A stretch of DNA of 64,000 bases from NCBI GenBank assembly GCA_964479695.1, contig CAYZSO010000003.1, positions 1 to 64,000 on the forward strand, in the 5' to 3' direction. Made by a program: the position numbers and the translations under genes. Source of the DNA: JAAYZH01 sp964479695 (GTDB lineage Bacteria > Bacillota > Clostridia > Saccharofermentanales > Fastidiosipilaceae). This document shows positions 15,929 through 25,372 of this stretch, piece by piece (positions within the stretch are counted from its first letter, which is position 1; each line of letters begins with the position of its first letter). The notes under the pieces are model-generated. The model had not been told where the DNA came from. It did no database searches and was given only the letters and a program-made list of their open reading frames with translations.

Positions 15929-18418
15929 ATGCAGGATTTCGAAAAAGTTGGTAGTTTTTATCTGGGTAAAGTCTATGATATGGACAAGAAGGAGAGGACA
16001 GAAAACCTACTCCTTTACGATTCCAAAGACCTAACCACCCATGCGGTTTGCGTAGGTATGACCGGCAGCGGGAAGACCGGACTTTGTATCAGTTTGCTTG
16101 AAGAAGCGGCAATGGATCAGATTCCCGCCCTGGTCATTGACCCCAAAGGCGACATGAGTAACCTCTTACTGAGCTTCCCCGACCTGGCTCCCGAAGATTT
16201 CGCCCCCTGGGTGCAAGCGGCGGATGCTGAACGCAAAGGCCAAACCATTGACGAATACGCCGCTTCAACGGCTGCGAAATGGCGCGAAGGCCTTGCAGAC
16301 TGGGGCCAAGACGGGGAGCGCATCCGCACGATGCGAGAGAAAGTGGAGTTCACCATTTACACGCCTGGCTCTTCGGCCGGCCGACCACTCTCCATTCTGA
16401 AACTAGTGGACCTGCCCTCGGAAGCCGTTCTTCAAGACTCGGAAACCCTAGCCCAATATACTTCCTCGACGGTGTCTTCTCTGCTGGCACTCTTGGGAAT
16501 CGAAGCCGATCCTTTGACCTCGCGCGAACATATCCTTCTCTCGAATATTCTGCTGAACGCCTGGCAAAGCGGGCGTTCTCTAGACTTAGCCGGGCTTATC
16601 AGAGCGATTCAGCAACCCGATCTGGAGACCGTCGGCGTGATGCCGCTCGACACATTCTACCCTTCGGGCGAGCGGTTTAAGCTCGCCATGCAATTTAATA
16701 ATTTGCTGGCATCACCTCAATTTGCGGCTTGGACCCAGGGCGAACCTCTGGATATTCAGAGTTTGCTCTATACCGAGAGCGGGAAACCCCGGATCTCCAT
16801 CTTGTCAATCAATCACCTGAATGATTCGGAGAGAATGTTCTTCGTCGCCTCCTTCTTGAACCAAGTGCTTTCATGGGTGCGCGCGCAGTCAGGCACGTCG
16901 AGTTTGCGCGCGATTCTGTACATGGATGAGATCTACGGCTTCTTCCCGCCGGTGGCGAATCCGCCGTCTAAGCAGCCGCTTCTCACGCTTCTCAAACAGG
17001 CGCGTGCGTTTGGTTTGGGGGTGGTCTTGACGACCCAGAATCCTGTTGACTTGGACTACAAAGGTTTGGCAAATATCGGGACCTGGTTTGTCGGCCGTTT
17101 GCAAACAGACCAGGACAAAGCTCGTTTATTGGACGGCCTGCAAGGCGCGTCGGCAGAAGCCTCGGCCAAATTTGACCGAAAATATCTGGATCAACTTCTC
17201 TCCAATTTGTCTTCCCGCGTGTTCTTACTGAACAATGTTCACGAAGACGCTCCGGAAATTTTCGAAACCCGCTGGGCGATGTCGTACCTGGCAGGCCCTC
17301 TGACCAGAAACCAAATTATGAAACTCCAACCTCGCGAAGCGGCGCCACCGACGGTGCCGGCGGCTGAGCCTGTGGCACCGCCGGTGACGGAGCCTGTGGC
17401 ACAAGCCGATGCGGTTCCTGTGGCTGCTGGTTCCCCGGAAGTTCCGGTGAATCAGGCAAGTGCTGAGCAGAGCGCGGGCAGCGCAGGCAGCGCGGTCGCA
17501 CCCCAGTTGCCGCCTGATGTTAAACAATTTTTCCTTGAGCCTCGTAGCAGAAGCGGCAACATTGTTTATAAGCCAACACTCTATGCCTATGTGAGTTCAG
17601 CCTTCAACGACACGGCAAAGAAAATTTCCGAAATCAGCGAAGAGATCTTCTCGACACCGGTGGCGGAGGGGGCTTTGGCCGTGGACTGGAACACCGAAAC
17701 CTCCGCTAAACCCGAACCTGACGAACTGGTTTCAGCAGCTCCGGCCGGGGCTAGATTTGCCAAAGTACCCACGGCAGCCATGAAAAAGTCGAGCTACACG
17801 GCATGGGAAAAGGATCTTAAAGACTATGCCTATCGCACGCAAACGCTGAGTCTTCTGCGAAATCCAGTGAGTGGGATCGTCTCCAAGCCGGGCGAAAGTG
17901 AACGGGACTTCGTTGCCAGGGTTCATCAGGAGAATCGCGAAACGAGGGACCAGAAGGTTCAAGATCTCAGGGAGAAGTACGCCAAGCGCATTAAGACCCT
18001 TGAAGAGAAGATTCGCAAGGCGGAACAGAAAGTCGACGCCGAAGAAAAACAAGCCAGCACCGCCAAGATGAGCACAGTGCTGGATGTCGGCTCCACGATC
18101 TTAGGCGCTCTCTTCAGTAAGAACAAACTGAGCCGCACCAACGTCAACAAAGCTGCTACCGCTGCCAAATCTGCCGGCCGCGCCAGCCAACAGGGAAGTG
18201 ATGTTGACAGAGCAAAAGCCAGCCTCGAAACCTACCAAGCGGATCTTGAAGAACTCCAACAGGAAATGCAGACGGAGCTGGATGCTTTGGCCGCCTCCTA
18301 TGATGCTGCCAACGAGAAGCTCGAGACGATTGAACTGCGCCCCAAGAAAACCGATATCAACGTGAAAATTTTCGCCCTTCTGTGGCTGCCCTACGACGGC
18401 GCTGATTTGGCGTATTGA
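15929..18418 (+). CDS. HerA/DUF87-type ATP-binding protein with coiled coil
   Basis: About 829 aa. Walker A GMTGSGKTGLC at residues ~41-51 and Walker B AILYMDEIYGFFPP near 330, with the HerA/FtsK-like sensor TTQNPVDLDYKGLANI. The middle (470-545) is a Pro/Ala/Val repeat linker. A predicted long coiled coil (about 665-810, KIRKAEQKVDAEEK...) precedes a C-terminal LLWLPY segment. This domain order matches large DUF87 proteins annotated as ATP-binding or helicase HerA-like; the exact role is unknown. The start at 15929 is chosen for GGAGG at 15916-15920; an earlier in-frame ATG would overlap galT by 46 bp. Confidence 0.75.
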   Translation: MQDFEKVGSFYLGKVYDMDKKERTENLLLYDSKDLTTHAVCVGMTGSGKTGLCISLLEEAAMDQIPALVIDPKGDMSNLLLSFPDLAPEDFAPWVQAADAERKGQTIDEYAASTAAKWREGLADWGQDGERIRTMREKVEFTIYTPGSSAGRPLSILKLVDLPSEAVLQDSETLAQYTSSTVSSLLALLGIEADPLTSREHILLSNILLNAWQSGRSLDLAGLIRAIQQPDLETVGVMPLDTFYPSGERFKLAMQFNNLLASPQFAAWTQGEPLDIQSLLYTESGKPRISILSINHLNDSERMFFVASFLNQVLSWVRAQSGTSSLRAILYMDEIYGFFPPVANPPSKQPLLTLLKQARAFGLGVVLTTQNPVDLDYKGLANIGTWFVGRLQTDQDKARLLDGLQGASAEASAKFDRKYLDQLLSNLSSRVFLLNNVHEDAPEIFETRWAMSYLAGPLTRNQIMKLQPREAAPPTVPAAEPVAPPVTEPVAQADAVPVAAGSPEVPVNQASAEQSAGSAGSAVAPQLPPDVKQFFLEPRSRSGNIVYKPTLYAYVSSAFNDTAKKISEISEEIFSTPVAEGALAVDWNTETSAKPEPDELVSAAPAGARFAKVPTAAMKKSSYTAWEKDLKDYAYRTQTLSLLRNPVSGIVSKPGESERDFVARVHQENRETRDQKVQDLREKYAKRIKTLEEKIRKAEQKVDAEEKQASTAKMSTVLDVGSTILGALFSKNKLSRTNVNKAATAAKSAGRASQQGSDVDRAKASLETYQADLEELQQEMQTELDALAASYDAANEKLETIELRPKKTDINVKIFALLWLPYDGADLAY

Positions 18419-18465
18419 GTGACATCGCGAATCGGGTGAAATGAAGAATTGAGTGAAATGAAGAG

Positions 18466-18495
18466 CCGCATAACTTTAAATTAAAAGTTATGCGG
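18466..18495. terminator. Bidirectional hairpin terminator, CCGCA family
   Basis: CCGCATAACTTT and its near-complement AAAGTTATGCGG flank AAATTA. It lies between convergent genes. The same architecture recurs at 29768, 33057 and 38725. Confidence 0.75.
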
Positions 18496-18550
18496 TAGCT
18501 TAGGGTCATAGGCGGCCACTTACGATATGCGGGAGAAAGCCGGGAAAAAG

Positions 18551-18574
18551 AATTAGCCGCCTCAGGTGAGACGG
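18551..18574 (-). terminator. Second terminator, minus strand
   Basis: AGCCGCCTCA-gg-TGAGACGGCT pairs with one G-T type mismatch. On the minus strand it is followed by AATTCTTTTTCC, suiting the PEPCK-like gene. Confidence 0.55.
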
Positions 18575-18615
18575 CTTACTGATCAGGTTTTTTATGGAAT
18601 GGGGCATTTAGCCTC

Positions 18616-20376
18616 TTAGTCTTCGAGCATTTTGATGCTCTCGAAGAGATCCATAGCGGCTTTGCGGGGACCGTTGGTTTCCATGCCGGGTACACCCAGC
18701 TGGGTGTACATTTGGCCCACGTGCACGCCCCTGTCGAAGAGCGTGGTGAAGTATTCGTCGATTAGGATATCGGACTCTTCTTTCTTCTGGAGAGGGCCGA
18801 AAGGATTCGCGAAGTAAGAAGTCGTGTAGCCCTTCTCGCTGGTGGTGCCTTTGGCCATACGCTTACCTTCCTTGAAAACCGGAATCGCCTCTTCCTTCGT
18901 GGCGAAGGCATCAATCGCCGGTTCGCCTTCCTCGAGCTTGCGGTAATTATTGGCGTAGACGAAGATGTCGACCTTGTAGCCTTTCATAATTTCCCCGTAG
19001 GTCGCAACAGGGTTGATCAGGCGGGCATTGACCTTATCCGGGTTCATGAAGACCGAGCGGTCCAGCTCCTTGAAGGCGTAGCCGGTGTCCAGGTCATCCA
19101 AGCGAACGAAGGCGCCGATTTCAGTACCGTAGCCCATCACATCGCCGGTCTTGGGGTCTTTGCGGAAGGTTCCCATATCGTCGAAGACGATCGTCATGTC
19201 AGAGATGTAGTCGTTGGCCAAAGCCCGGAACGCCTCAATGCTCTCCGATTTTCCTGCTCCGGAGTCACCCATAATGCAGACATTGGCCTTCTTGCCATCC
19301 TTGAGCACAATATTGACCATCGCACCGTGAATGGGCAAGTAGCCTTTGCGAATCTGGGCAACGTTATGAAGCGTTAAGATCATCTTCTTCATATAACCGA
19401 AGTAATCGAAGTTGTCGTGGTGTGAAACGAAGCCCACCATCATGTCATTCAGTTCGTCGTGGTAGAAAGCGGTTTCAGGTGTTTCCGAATGGTTGTCGCC
19501 GCCGAAAACGTAGAGGAGATCGGGCTTGCGACCGGCGGTTTCCTGTTCTGTTGCCATTTGGAAAAGGTTTGCCAGTGAAATGCCGTGCGTCAAGTAATCC
19601 CTGTGCACATAGACATAGCAGAGAAGGTCACCGACGAAACACGGATAGCAGTAGAAGTAATCATTATTGATGCCAATGCGATCCATCGGGTTCTGGTCGA
19701 CTTCCTTGAACGTGCCGGTGCGGGTAGTCATCTTGGGGTAGGTGATGAAAGGGGTTTCAATAACAAGCTGCTTGATGAAAGGGATGCCACGGAGTTTCTC
19801 GTAGCCTTGCGGAATCGGCCAAATATATTCTTGGCAAATCATGCCGACATTGGTACCGGCCTGTACCTGACGGTAAACGGATGTCTCGCTCAAGGTCAAG
19901 TTGCGATTAATGGTACGGTAGGTGTTGAGCACCAGATTGTCGTACTGTTTCTTCGCATTGATGAACATCGCTGTGGCAAGGCCCTTAGATGAGGTTGTAT
20001 TGAAGAGAACGCAGTAACGCTCTAAGCGGCGCCAATACTTATAAATCGACTCAACTAAATGTCTGACGATGACACGCTCGGAATAGATCCAACTGTATTC
20101 CGGAATCGTCGCTGCAATTTCTTTGCTGTTCATGGAGGAGAGGAGACCCGCAACGCGTGTGATTGCCTTGATCCGCTCGGCCATGTCTTCTTGAGGGAAG
20201 AAGCGCTGTAGTTGCTGATAGTCTTGCGAAATTTGATCTTTCTCGGCGTTTCGCAGGAAGTGCTCGATCAAGGAGCGGAATGACTCACTGCTGAGAATCT
20301 CATCCGTGCTTGTGTAATATTTAAGGGAGAAGTTCAGGATAACTTTGTCATTACTGAGGGACCATTCTGTCTTCAT
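18616..20376 (-). CDS. PEPCK/HPr-kinase-like P-loop protein
   Basis: About 586 aa. The P-loop CIMGDSGAGKSESIEAF near residue 370 has the GDSG-x-GKSE form typical of HPr kinase/phosphorylase and is also compatible with the ATP-PEP carboxykinase superfamily. Nearby are IVFDDMGTF and EIGAFVRLDDLDTGYAF, and upstream HGAMVNIVLKDGK. The N-terminal 300 residues are unlike HprK. Close relatives are usually labelled PEP carboxykinase-like, but the substrate is not established. The start at 20376 has GAGGTGG 7 nt upstream. TATAAT lies at 20426-20421 on the minus strand. Confidence 0.6.
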   Translation of the reverse strand: MKTEWSLSNDKVILNFSLKYYTSTDEILSSESFRSLIEHFLRNAEKDQISQDYQQLQRFFPQEDMAERIKAITRVAGLLSSMNSKEIAATIPEYSWIYSERVIVRHLVESIYKYWRRLERYCVLFNTTSSKGLATAMFINAKKQYDNLVLNTYRTINRNLTLSETSVYRQVQAGTNVGMICQEYIWPIPQGYEKLRGIPFIKQLVIETPFITYPKMTTRTGTFKEVDQNPMDRIGINNDYFYCYPCFVGDLLCYVYVHRDYLTHGISLANLFQMATEQETAGRKPDLLYVFGGDNHSETPETAFYHDELNDMMVGFVSHHDNFDYFGYMKKMILTLHNVAQIRKGYLPIHGAMVNIVLKDGKKANVCIMGDSGAGKSESIEAFRALANDYISDMTIVFDDMGTFRKDPKTGDVMGYGTEIGAFVRLDDLDTGYAFKELDRSVFMNPDKVNARLINPVATYGEIMKGYKVDIFVYANNYRKLEEGEPAIDAFATKEEAIPVFKEGKRMAKGTTSEKGYTTSYFANPFGPLQKKEESDILIDEYFTTLFDRGVHVGQMYTQLGVPGMETNGPRKAAMDLFESIKMLED

Positions 20377-20420
20377 ATGTACCACCTCTCGATTGGTTCC
20401 AAATTTTGCGATTAACAATT

Positions 20421-20426
20421 ATTATA
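20421..20426 (-). promoter_or_regulatory. -10 box of the PEPCK-like gene
   Basis: TATAAT on the minus strand, about 45 bp before the start. No convincing -35 hexamer at the usual spacing. Confidence 0.5.
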
Positions 20427-20573
20427 CACCTGCAAAAACATTCGGTGGGCGGGTTCCGGGGATTGCCAGGTAAAATTTACCTAAAATTCTCGTAAATCGG
20501 GTGAACCCGGAAAATAATTCTGAATAATTTCGCACATTAGCGGGTTGCGGCTTTGGCCAAAAGAGCGTAAGCG

Positions 20574-20690
20574 AACGAAAATGATCCAACGGCAAATGAA
20601 CCAACGGAAATGAACCAAATGAACCAAATGAACCAAATGAACTTGCCAAAAGATCGCCAAAAGATCCGCAAAAGATCCTTCAAAAAGATT
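20574..20690. repeat. Two adjacent tandem arrays upstream of the DUF1846 gene
   Basis: Bases ~20590-20642 are five 9-10-bp units (AATGAACCAA). Bases 20643-20690 switch to four 11-12-bp units (GCCAAAAGATC). They end immediately upstream of the promoter of the next gene. Confidence 0.75.
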
Positions 20691-20720
20691 TGAATGTGAG
20701 GCGACGCTTTACGGTATAAT
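20690..20720 (+). promoter_or_regulatory. Probable promoter of the DUF1846 gene
   Basis: A perfect TATAAT at 20715-20720, with TTGAAT at 20690-20695 (19-bp spacing, slightly long), 20 bp before the start codon. Confidence 0.55.
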
Positions 20721-20740
20721 CTCGTTTTGGAGGTACGAGG

Positions 20741-22279
20741 ATGGGATATACGAGGATGGGAATGAAAATTGGTTTTAACTGTGAGAAATATATTGAGGAG
20801 CAATCCAGTTACATACTGGAGCGAGTGAACCAATATGACAAGCTGTACCTCGAATTCGGCGGTAAGCTGATTGGGGATCTGCATGCCATGCGTGTGCTGC
20901 CGGGTTTCGATCCGGATGCGAAAGTGAAGATTCTCCAACGCTTGAAAGATGAGACGGAAATCATCATTTGCGTGTATGCCGGAGACATTGAGCAGAGCAA
21001 AATTCGCGGCGATTACGGCATTACTTACGATGATGAAGTGCTGCGGATGATGGATGATTTCTATACGTGGGGCTTGGAAGTGAATAGTGTGGTGATTACC
21101 CGCTACAGTGGCCAGCCGGCTGCGCAAGTCTTCATGAACCGCCTCCGCAGGCGAAATATTACTGTCTACACCCACGCCTACACGGAAGGGTATCCGCTGG
21201 ATGTGGATACGATTGTCAGTCCGGAAGGCTATGGGTCGAATCCTTATATTGAAACCAGTAAACGGCTGGTTGTTGTGGCGGCCCCCGGGCCAAACTCCGG
21301 CAAGCTGGCTACGTGTTTGAGTCAGCTTTATCATGAAACACAGCTGGGCAATAAGGCCGGTTATTCGAAATTTGAGACTTTTCCAATCTGGAATCTGCCG
21401 CTGAAACATCCGGTTAATGTTGCGTACGAAGCGGCAACGGCAGACCTTATGGATGTCAACATGATTGACCCTTATCATTTAGAGTATGCAGGCGTTTCGG
21501 TCGTTAATTACAACAGAGATATTGATGCTTTTCCCTTGTTGAAGCGCATCTTGACGAAAATTTACGGTGAACAAATTCCTTTCCACTCACCTACAGACAT
21601 GGGTGTTAACCGGGTAGGCTTCTGCATTACGGATGATGAAGTGGTGAGGGAAGCGGCCAACCAGGAAATTATCCGCAGAAGTTTCCATTTGGCTACTGAT
21701 TACAAAAAAGGCTTGATCAGCGCAGAGGTTTCCCAGCGCGGCAAACTTCTGATGGATGAAATGCAGCTCCGGGAGGAAGACCGCAGCGTGGTCATGCCGG
21801 CGCGGGAGTACGCTGCGAAACTTGCCGAAGGGACTGTGGAAAACGGCGATGGTCCTACGGTGCAGGTTACGGCTTTGGAGCTCCCGAATGGCAAAGTGGT
21901 CACCGGTAAGGGATCGATTCGGATGACATCCATCTCCGCGTGTTTGTTGAATGCGGTGAAGGCTTTGGCAGGCATTGCGGATCCTCTACACCTCTTGTCG
22001 CCGGTCATTTTGAAGCCGATCCACACGCTGAAAAAGGATATCCTAGGCCAGCATTTCGATGCCCTTGATGCGAAGGAAATTCTGGTTGCTCTGTCGATTT
22101 CAGCGGCCACCAATCCCATGGCCGAGGCGGCGCTTAAGGAGCTCTCCAATCTCCGCGGCTGCCAGGCTCACAGCACTGTGATTCCGGCCAAAGGCGACGA
22201 TGAAGTTTGTCGACAGCTTGGCATTGATCTGACCTCGGATTCGGTCTTCTCTTCGAAATCGTTGTTTTATGGTAGGTAG
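20741..22279 (+). CDS. DUF1846 family protein
   Basis: About 512 aa. It begins MKIGFNCEKYIEEQSSYILERV near residue 8 and contains VVVAAPGPNSGKLATCLSQLYHE (about 190), FPIWNLPLKHPVNVAYEAATADL and TDMGVNRVGFCI, which identify the DUF1846 family of Bacillota. The cellular role is not settled. GGAGG lies 8 nt before the ATG at 20741; homologues usually begin at the MKIGF methionine (20762), so either start is possible. A GGTA microsatellite (GTAGGTAGGTAGG) overlaps the stop. Confidence 0.82.
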   Translation: MGYTRMGMKIGFNCEKYIEEQSSYILERVNQYDKLYLEFGGKLIGDLHAMRVLPGFDPDAKVKILQRLKDETEIIICVYAGDIEQSKIRGDYGITYDDEVLRMMDDFYTWGLEVNSVVITRYSGQPAAQVFMNRLRRRNITVYTHAYTEGYPLDVDTIVSPEGYGSNPYIETSKRLVVVAAPGPNSGKLATCLSQLYHETQLGNKAGYSKFETFPIWNLPLKHPVNVAYEAATADLMDVNMIDPYHLEYAGVSVVNYNRDIDAFPLLKRILTKIYGEQIPFHSPTDMGVNRVGFCITDDEVVREAANQEIIRRSFHLATDYKKGLISAEVSQRGKLLMDEMQLREEDRSVVMPAREYAAKLAEGTVENGDGPTVQVTALELPNGKVVTGKGSIRMTSISACLLNAVKALAGIADPLHLLSPVILKPIHTLKKDILGQHFDALDAKEILVALSISAATNPMAEAALKELSNLRGCQAHSTVIPAKGDDEVCRQLGIDLTSDSVFSSKSLFYGR

Positions 22280-22298
22280 GTAGGTTTACGTGCATTTT

Positions 22299-22332
22299 CA
22301 CTACATAAGTTTAATTTTAAACTTATGTAGTG
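22299..22332. terminator. Hairpin terminator, CACTACATAAGTTT family
   Basis: CACTACATAAGTTT-aatttt-AAACTTATGTAGTG, a perfect 14-bp stem, about 20 bp after the DUF1846 stop and followed by AAAAAG. Confidence 0.8.
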
Positions 22333-22366
22333 AAAAAGAAGTGAAATAATGTGGTAACCGATTTTC

Positions 22367-22395
22367 TTGCATTATCGCGAAAGAGCATTCATAAT
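22367..22395 (+). promoter_or_regulatory. Promoter of the thrS leader
   Basis: TTGCAT (22367-22372), 17-bp spacer, CATAAT (22390-22395). The transcript would begin just before the T-box stem I. Confidence 0.6.
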
Positions 22396-22399
22396 GCAT

Positions 22400-22632
22400 G
22401 GAAATGCTGTTGATGAAGAGAGTAGTCTGACGGCACGGCGATACAGAGAGAAGAGCCTTAGGTTGAGAGCTTTTCGTAGTCAGCTGACAGAGGAAGACCA
22501 CTTCGGAGCTTGTTGTGAGGAACAACACGTCTGACTCCGCGTTAAGGAGAGATGAGTTAAATCACAAGGTGGAACCGTGTTTATTAAGCACCCTTGGGCA
22601 GCATTATTGGCCTGTCTGGGGGTGCTTTTCTT
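22400..22632 (+). promoter_or_regulatory. T-box leader controlling thrS (specifier ACC, Thr)
   Basis: The leader shows AGTAGT in stem I, the pattern GAAG-ACC-ACTTCGGAG placing an ACC threonine specifier at 22497-22499, and the T-box core AAGGTGGAACCGTG at 22566-22579 whose TGGAACC pairs with uncharged tRNA ends. It ends in a terminator GCACCC...GGGGGTGC followed by TTTTCTTTTT (22588-22632). Low charged tRNA-Thr would favour read-through into thrS. Confidence 0.9.
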
Positions 22633-22731
22633 TTTGGATTTTGTTTCCGGAAGGAACATTGAAGTACGGCTAATGTAGAAAAGTTGCAAAATCTACACCA
22701 AACGAAGAGCAGAAGAGTAGAGGAGAAAAAA

Positions 22732-24663
22732 ATGAAAATCACATTGAAAGACGGCAGCGTCAGAGAATATGACCAGCCCCTTAGCACGTATGCAATCGCA
22801 CAAGACCTCAGTGAAGGGCTGGCGAGGGTCGCGTGTGCGTCCGAAATTGACGGGGTTCCGGGAGACTTGAGACGCATCGTGGACAAGGATTGTGCGGTCA
22901 ATATTTTGACTTTTGACCATCCCGAAGGGAAGCACGCTTTTTGGCATACCACTTCCCATATCATGGCGCAGGCTGTGAAAAGGCTGTATCCGGAGGCGAA
23001 GTTGGCCATCGGACCCGCTATAAAAGACGGATTCTACTATGACATAGATGTGGAGGGCGGCTTTGGCGAAAGTGATATTGAAGCGATTGAAGCGGAAATG
23101 AAGAAGATCGTCAAAGAGGGACTCGACATCATGAGTTTCATACTGCCGAGAGACGAAGCGCTCCGACTCATTGCGGAACGGGGCGAGCCCTATAAGGTTG
23201 AACTGATCAACGACCTGCCGGAGGGGGAGACGATTAGTTTCTACAAGCAAGGGGAATTTATTGATCTTTGCGCGGGCCCTCACTTGATGAACACGAAGGC
23301 TGTGAAGTCTTTCAAACTGACGTCTGTGGCCGGCGCATATTGGCGTGGCGACGAGAAGAAGCAGATGCTGACTCGTATTTATGGCACCTCCTACCCGAAC
23401 AAAGCGGACCTCAAAGCCCACCTTGATCGCATTGAGGAAGCCAAAAAACGCGACCACCGCCGTCTCGGCAAGGAAATGGGCTTGTTCACGCTCCTTGAAG
23501 AAGGCCCCGGATTCCCGTTCTTTCTGCCCAACGGCATGATCCTTAAGAATGAGCTGATGAGCTATTGGCGTGAACTCCACACGAGGGATGGCTATAAGGA
23601 AATTTCGACGCCGATCATGCTGAACCGAGAGCTCTGGGAAACTTCCGGCCACTGGGATCATTACCAGAACAACATGTACACGACGAAGATTGACGACGAG
23701 GACTTCGCGATTAAGCCAATGAATTGTCCGGGGAGTCTTCTGGTCTACAATTCGTCGCCCCACTCTTACCGCGATCTGCCGCTGCGTATGGCGGAAATCG
23801 GGCTGGTGCACCGGCACGAAAAATCCGGTGAAATGCATGGCTTGATGCGGGTGCGTGCTTTTAACCAAGATGATGCGCATATTTACATGACGCCTGAGCA
23901 AGTGAAGGATGAAATCATCGGCGTTGTGCGTTTGATTGATGAAGTCTATACGAAGTTTGGTTTCAAATATCATATCGAGCTCTCCACCCAGCCGGAAGAC
24001 TCCATGGGGACGAAGGAAGAATGGGACATGGCGACGGATGCACTCCGTGAAGCGGTTGAAGCCATGGGCATGCCCTATGTGATCAATGAAGGTGATGGCG
24101 CATTTTATGGTCCGAAGCTGGACTTCCACCTGGAGGATTCGCTCGGCAGAACTTGGCAGTGCGGTACGATTCAGTTGGACTTCCAGCTGCCCCAGCGTTT
24201 CAAAACCGAGTATATTGGCGCGGACGGCGAGCGTCACCAGCCGATCATGATTCACCGCGTGGTCTTCGGTTCAGTTGAGCGCTTCATTGGAATTTTGATC
24301 GAGCATTTCGGCGGCAAGTTCCCGACTTGGCTCGCTCCCGAGCAGGTTCGCATTATGCCGATTACGGATCGCAGTTTGGCTTATGCCAAGGAAGTTGAGG
24401 CGGATCTTAAGGCCAAAGGCGCCCGTGCCACCGTCGATGATCGCAACGAGAAAATTGGTTTCAAAGTTCGCCAAGCCCAAGTGGAGAAAGTGCCGTACAT
24501 GCTGATTCTGGGCGACCAGGAGATGGCTTCGGGTGAAGTTTCGTTGAGGCTTCGTGACCATCAGAAAAATAGTACGCTTTCGGCCAAAGAATTCAGCCTC
24601 CAACTTGAGGAGGAGATTGCCGCAAGAGCGATGGTTTCGCCTTTTTTGACTGAGGCAGAGTAG
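22732..24663 (+). CDS. thrS: Threonyl-tRNA synthetase
   Basis: Class II synthetase of 643 aa charging tRNA-Thr. Domains in order: TGS (1-60), editing domain with the Zn-type HTTSHIMAQAV (about 70) and C..GPH..NT (IDLCAGPHLMNTK), catalytic core (about 240-535) with motif 2 (MRVRAFNQDDAHIYMTPEQ) and motif 3 (HRVVFGSVERFIGILIEHF), and a C-terminal anticodon-binding domain (VRIMPITDRSLAYA). The start at 22732 has AGAGGAG 7 nt upstream. Expression is governed by the T-box leader. Confidence 0.97.
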   Translation: MKITLKDGSVREYDQPLSTYAIAQDLSEGLARVACASEIDGVPGDLRRIVDKDCAVNILTFDHPEGKHAFWHTTSHIMAQAVKRLYPEAKLAIGPAIKDGFYYDIDVEGGFGESDIEAIEAEMKKIVKEGLDIMSFILPRDEALRLIAERGEPYKVELINDLPEGETISFYKQGEFIDLCAGPHLMNTKAVKSFKLTSVAGAYWRGDEKKQMLTRIYGTSYPNKADLKAHLDRIEEAKKRDHRRLGKEMGLFTLLEEGPGFPFFLPNGMILKNELMSYWRELHTRDGYKEISTPIMLNRELWETSGHWDHYQNNMYTTKIDDEDFAIKPMNCPGSLLVYNSSPHSYRDLPLRMAEIGLVHRHEKSGEMHGLMRVRAFNQDDAHIYMTPEQVKDEIIGVVRLIDEVYTKFGFKYHIELSTQPEDSMGTKEEWDMATDALREAVEAMGMPYVINEGDGAFYGPKLDFHLEDSLGRTWQCGTIQLDFQLPQRFKTEYIGADGERHQPIMIHRVVFGSVERFIGILIEHFGGKFPTWLAPEQVRIMPITDRSLAYAKEVEADLKAKGARATVDDRNEKIGFKVRQAQVEKVPYMLILGDQEMASGEVSLRLRDHQKNSTLSAKEFSLQLEEEIAARAMVSPFLTEAE

Positions 24664-24746
24664 CGCACTATACATAGCAATGCCGCACAGCTAAACGCCG
24701 CAATGCCACATGCCGGGAAGCAAGAAAGGGAGCGAATTCGAACCTT

Positions 24747-25205
24747 ATGAGCACAAAAAAAGGAGGCCTTCGCGAGCGCTGGGAGAAATCTGCGGAAGAA
24801 GCAGACAAGCGCCAGCGCGACATGCTTGAACGGAAAGCCTCAAAGCGAAACAAACTGAACGATATGACCGTTGCCGAGGTAATCGGCAAGTATTGGTTCT
24901 ATTTTGCAGCACTCCTACTCATCCTGTTTCCGGTGATGGACATCATGCAGAGATTACAAGCCGTTGCGGATCCGAGTTTGGGCACTCCCCCGGCCCTGAG
25001 CCTTGTTTTCCTGACCAATGGCCGCTGGGGGCTAGTCTTCAGTTTGCCGGTTTTCCTCGCCTACGGAATAGATTATCTACTGGCGAAGAAGAAAGGCGAA
25101 CCTTGGCGCGAAATGAAGCAGAAGCGGTTTCGGGTTGTGTTTCTGTTAGGTCTGGGTTTGCTCTGGCTGGTGCTGGGTCTTATCTTCTTATTATTCGGAA
25201 TGTGA
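24747..25205 (+). CDS. Membrane protein of unknown function
   Basis: 152 aa. A basic N-terminus (~45 residues, KKGGLRERWEKSAEEADKRQR) is followed by three or four hydrophobic segments (YWFYFAALLLILFPVMDIM; WGLVFSLPVFLAYGIDYLL; VVFLLGLGLLWLVLGLIFLLF). The ribosome-binding site is weak. No family recognised. Confidence 0.6.
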   Translation: MSTKKGGLRERWEKSAEEADKRQRDMLERKASKRNKLNDMTVAEVIGKYWFYFAALLLILFPVMDIMQRLQAVADPSLGTPPALSLVFLTNGRWGLVFSLPVFLAYGIDYLLAKKKGEPWREMKQKRFRVVFLLGLGLLWLVLGLIFLLFGM

Positions 25206-25214
25206 CAGTTCCGC

Positions 25215-25372
25215 TATAATTACTTGAGAAGAAGTCCAAACGCATTGGCCAAAGCCGCAGTAACGCACCCCTGCAGTTGTGCAGTTGTGCAGTAGTGCAG
25301 TAGTTCAGTAGTAAGTAGTAGCAAGCGAAACTGAAGCCTCAAGCCTTTGCCGTAGAGTCTGGAGAATAATTC
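25215..25372 (+). other. glgX-like gene leader: -10 box, GGCTTTGGCC motif and 8-bp tandem repeats
   Basis: TATAAT at 25215-25220 overlaps the end of the preceding gene region. A reverse copy of the GGCTTTGGCC motif is at 25247-25256, and six 8-bp units (TGCAGTTG/TGCAGTAG) run from 25272 to about 25318. The start codon follows 55 bp later. Confidence 0.6.

Noticed and set aside
22693..24255. 520-aa minus-strand frame opposite thrS
   Set aside because: Shadow of thrS codon use; no family resemblance.
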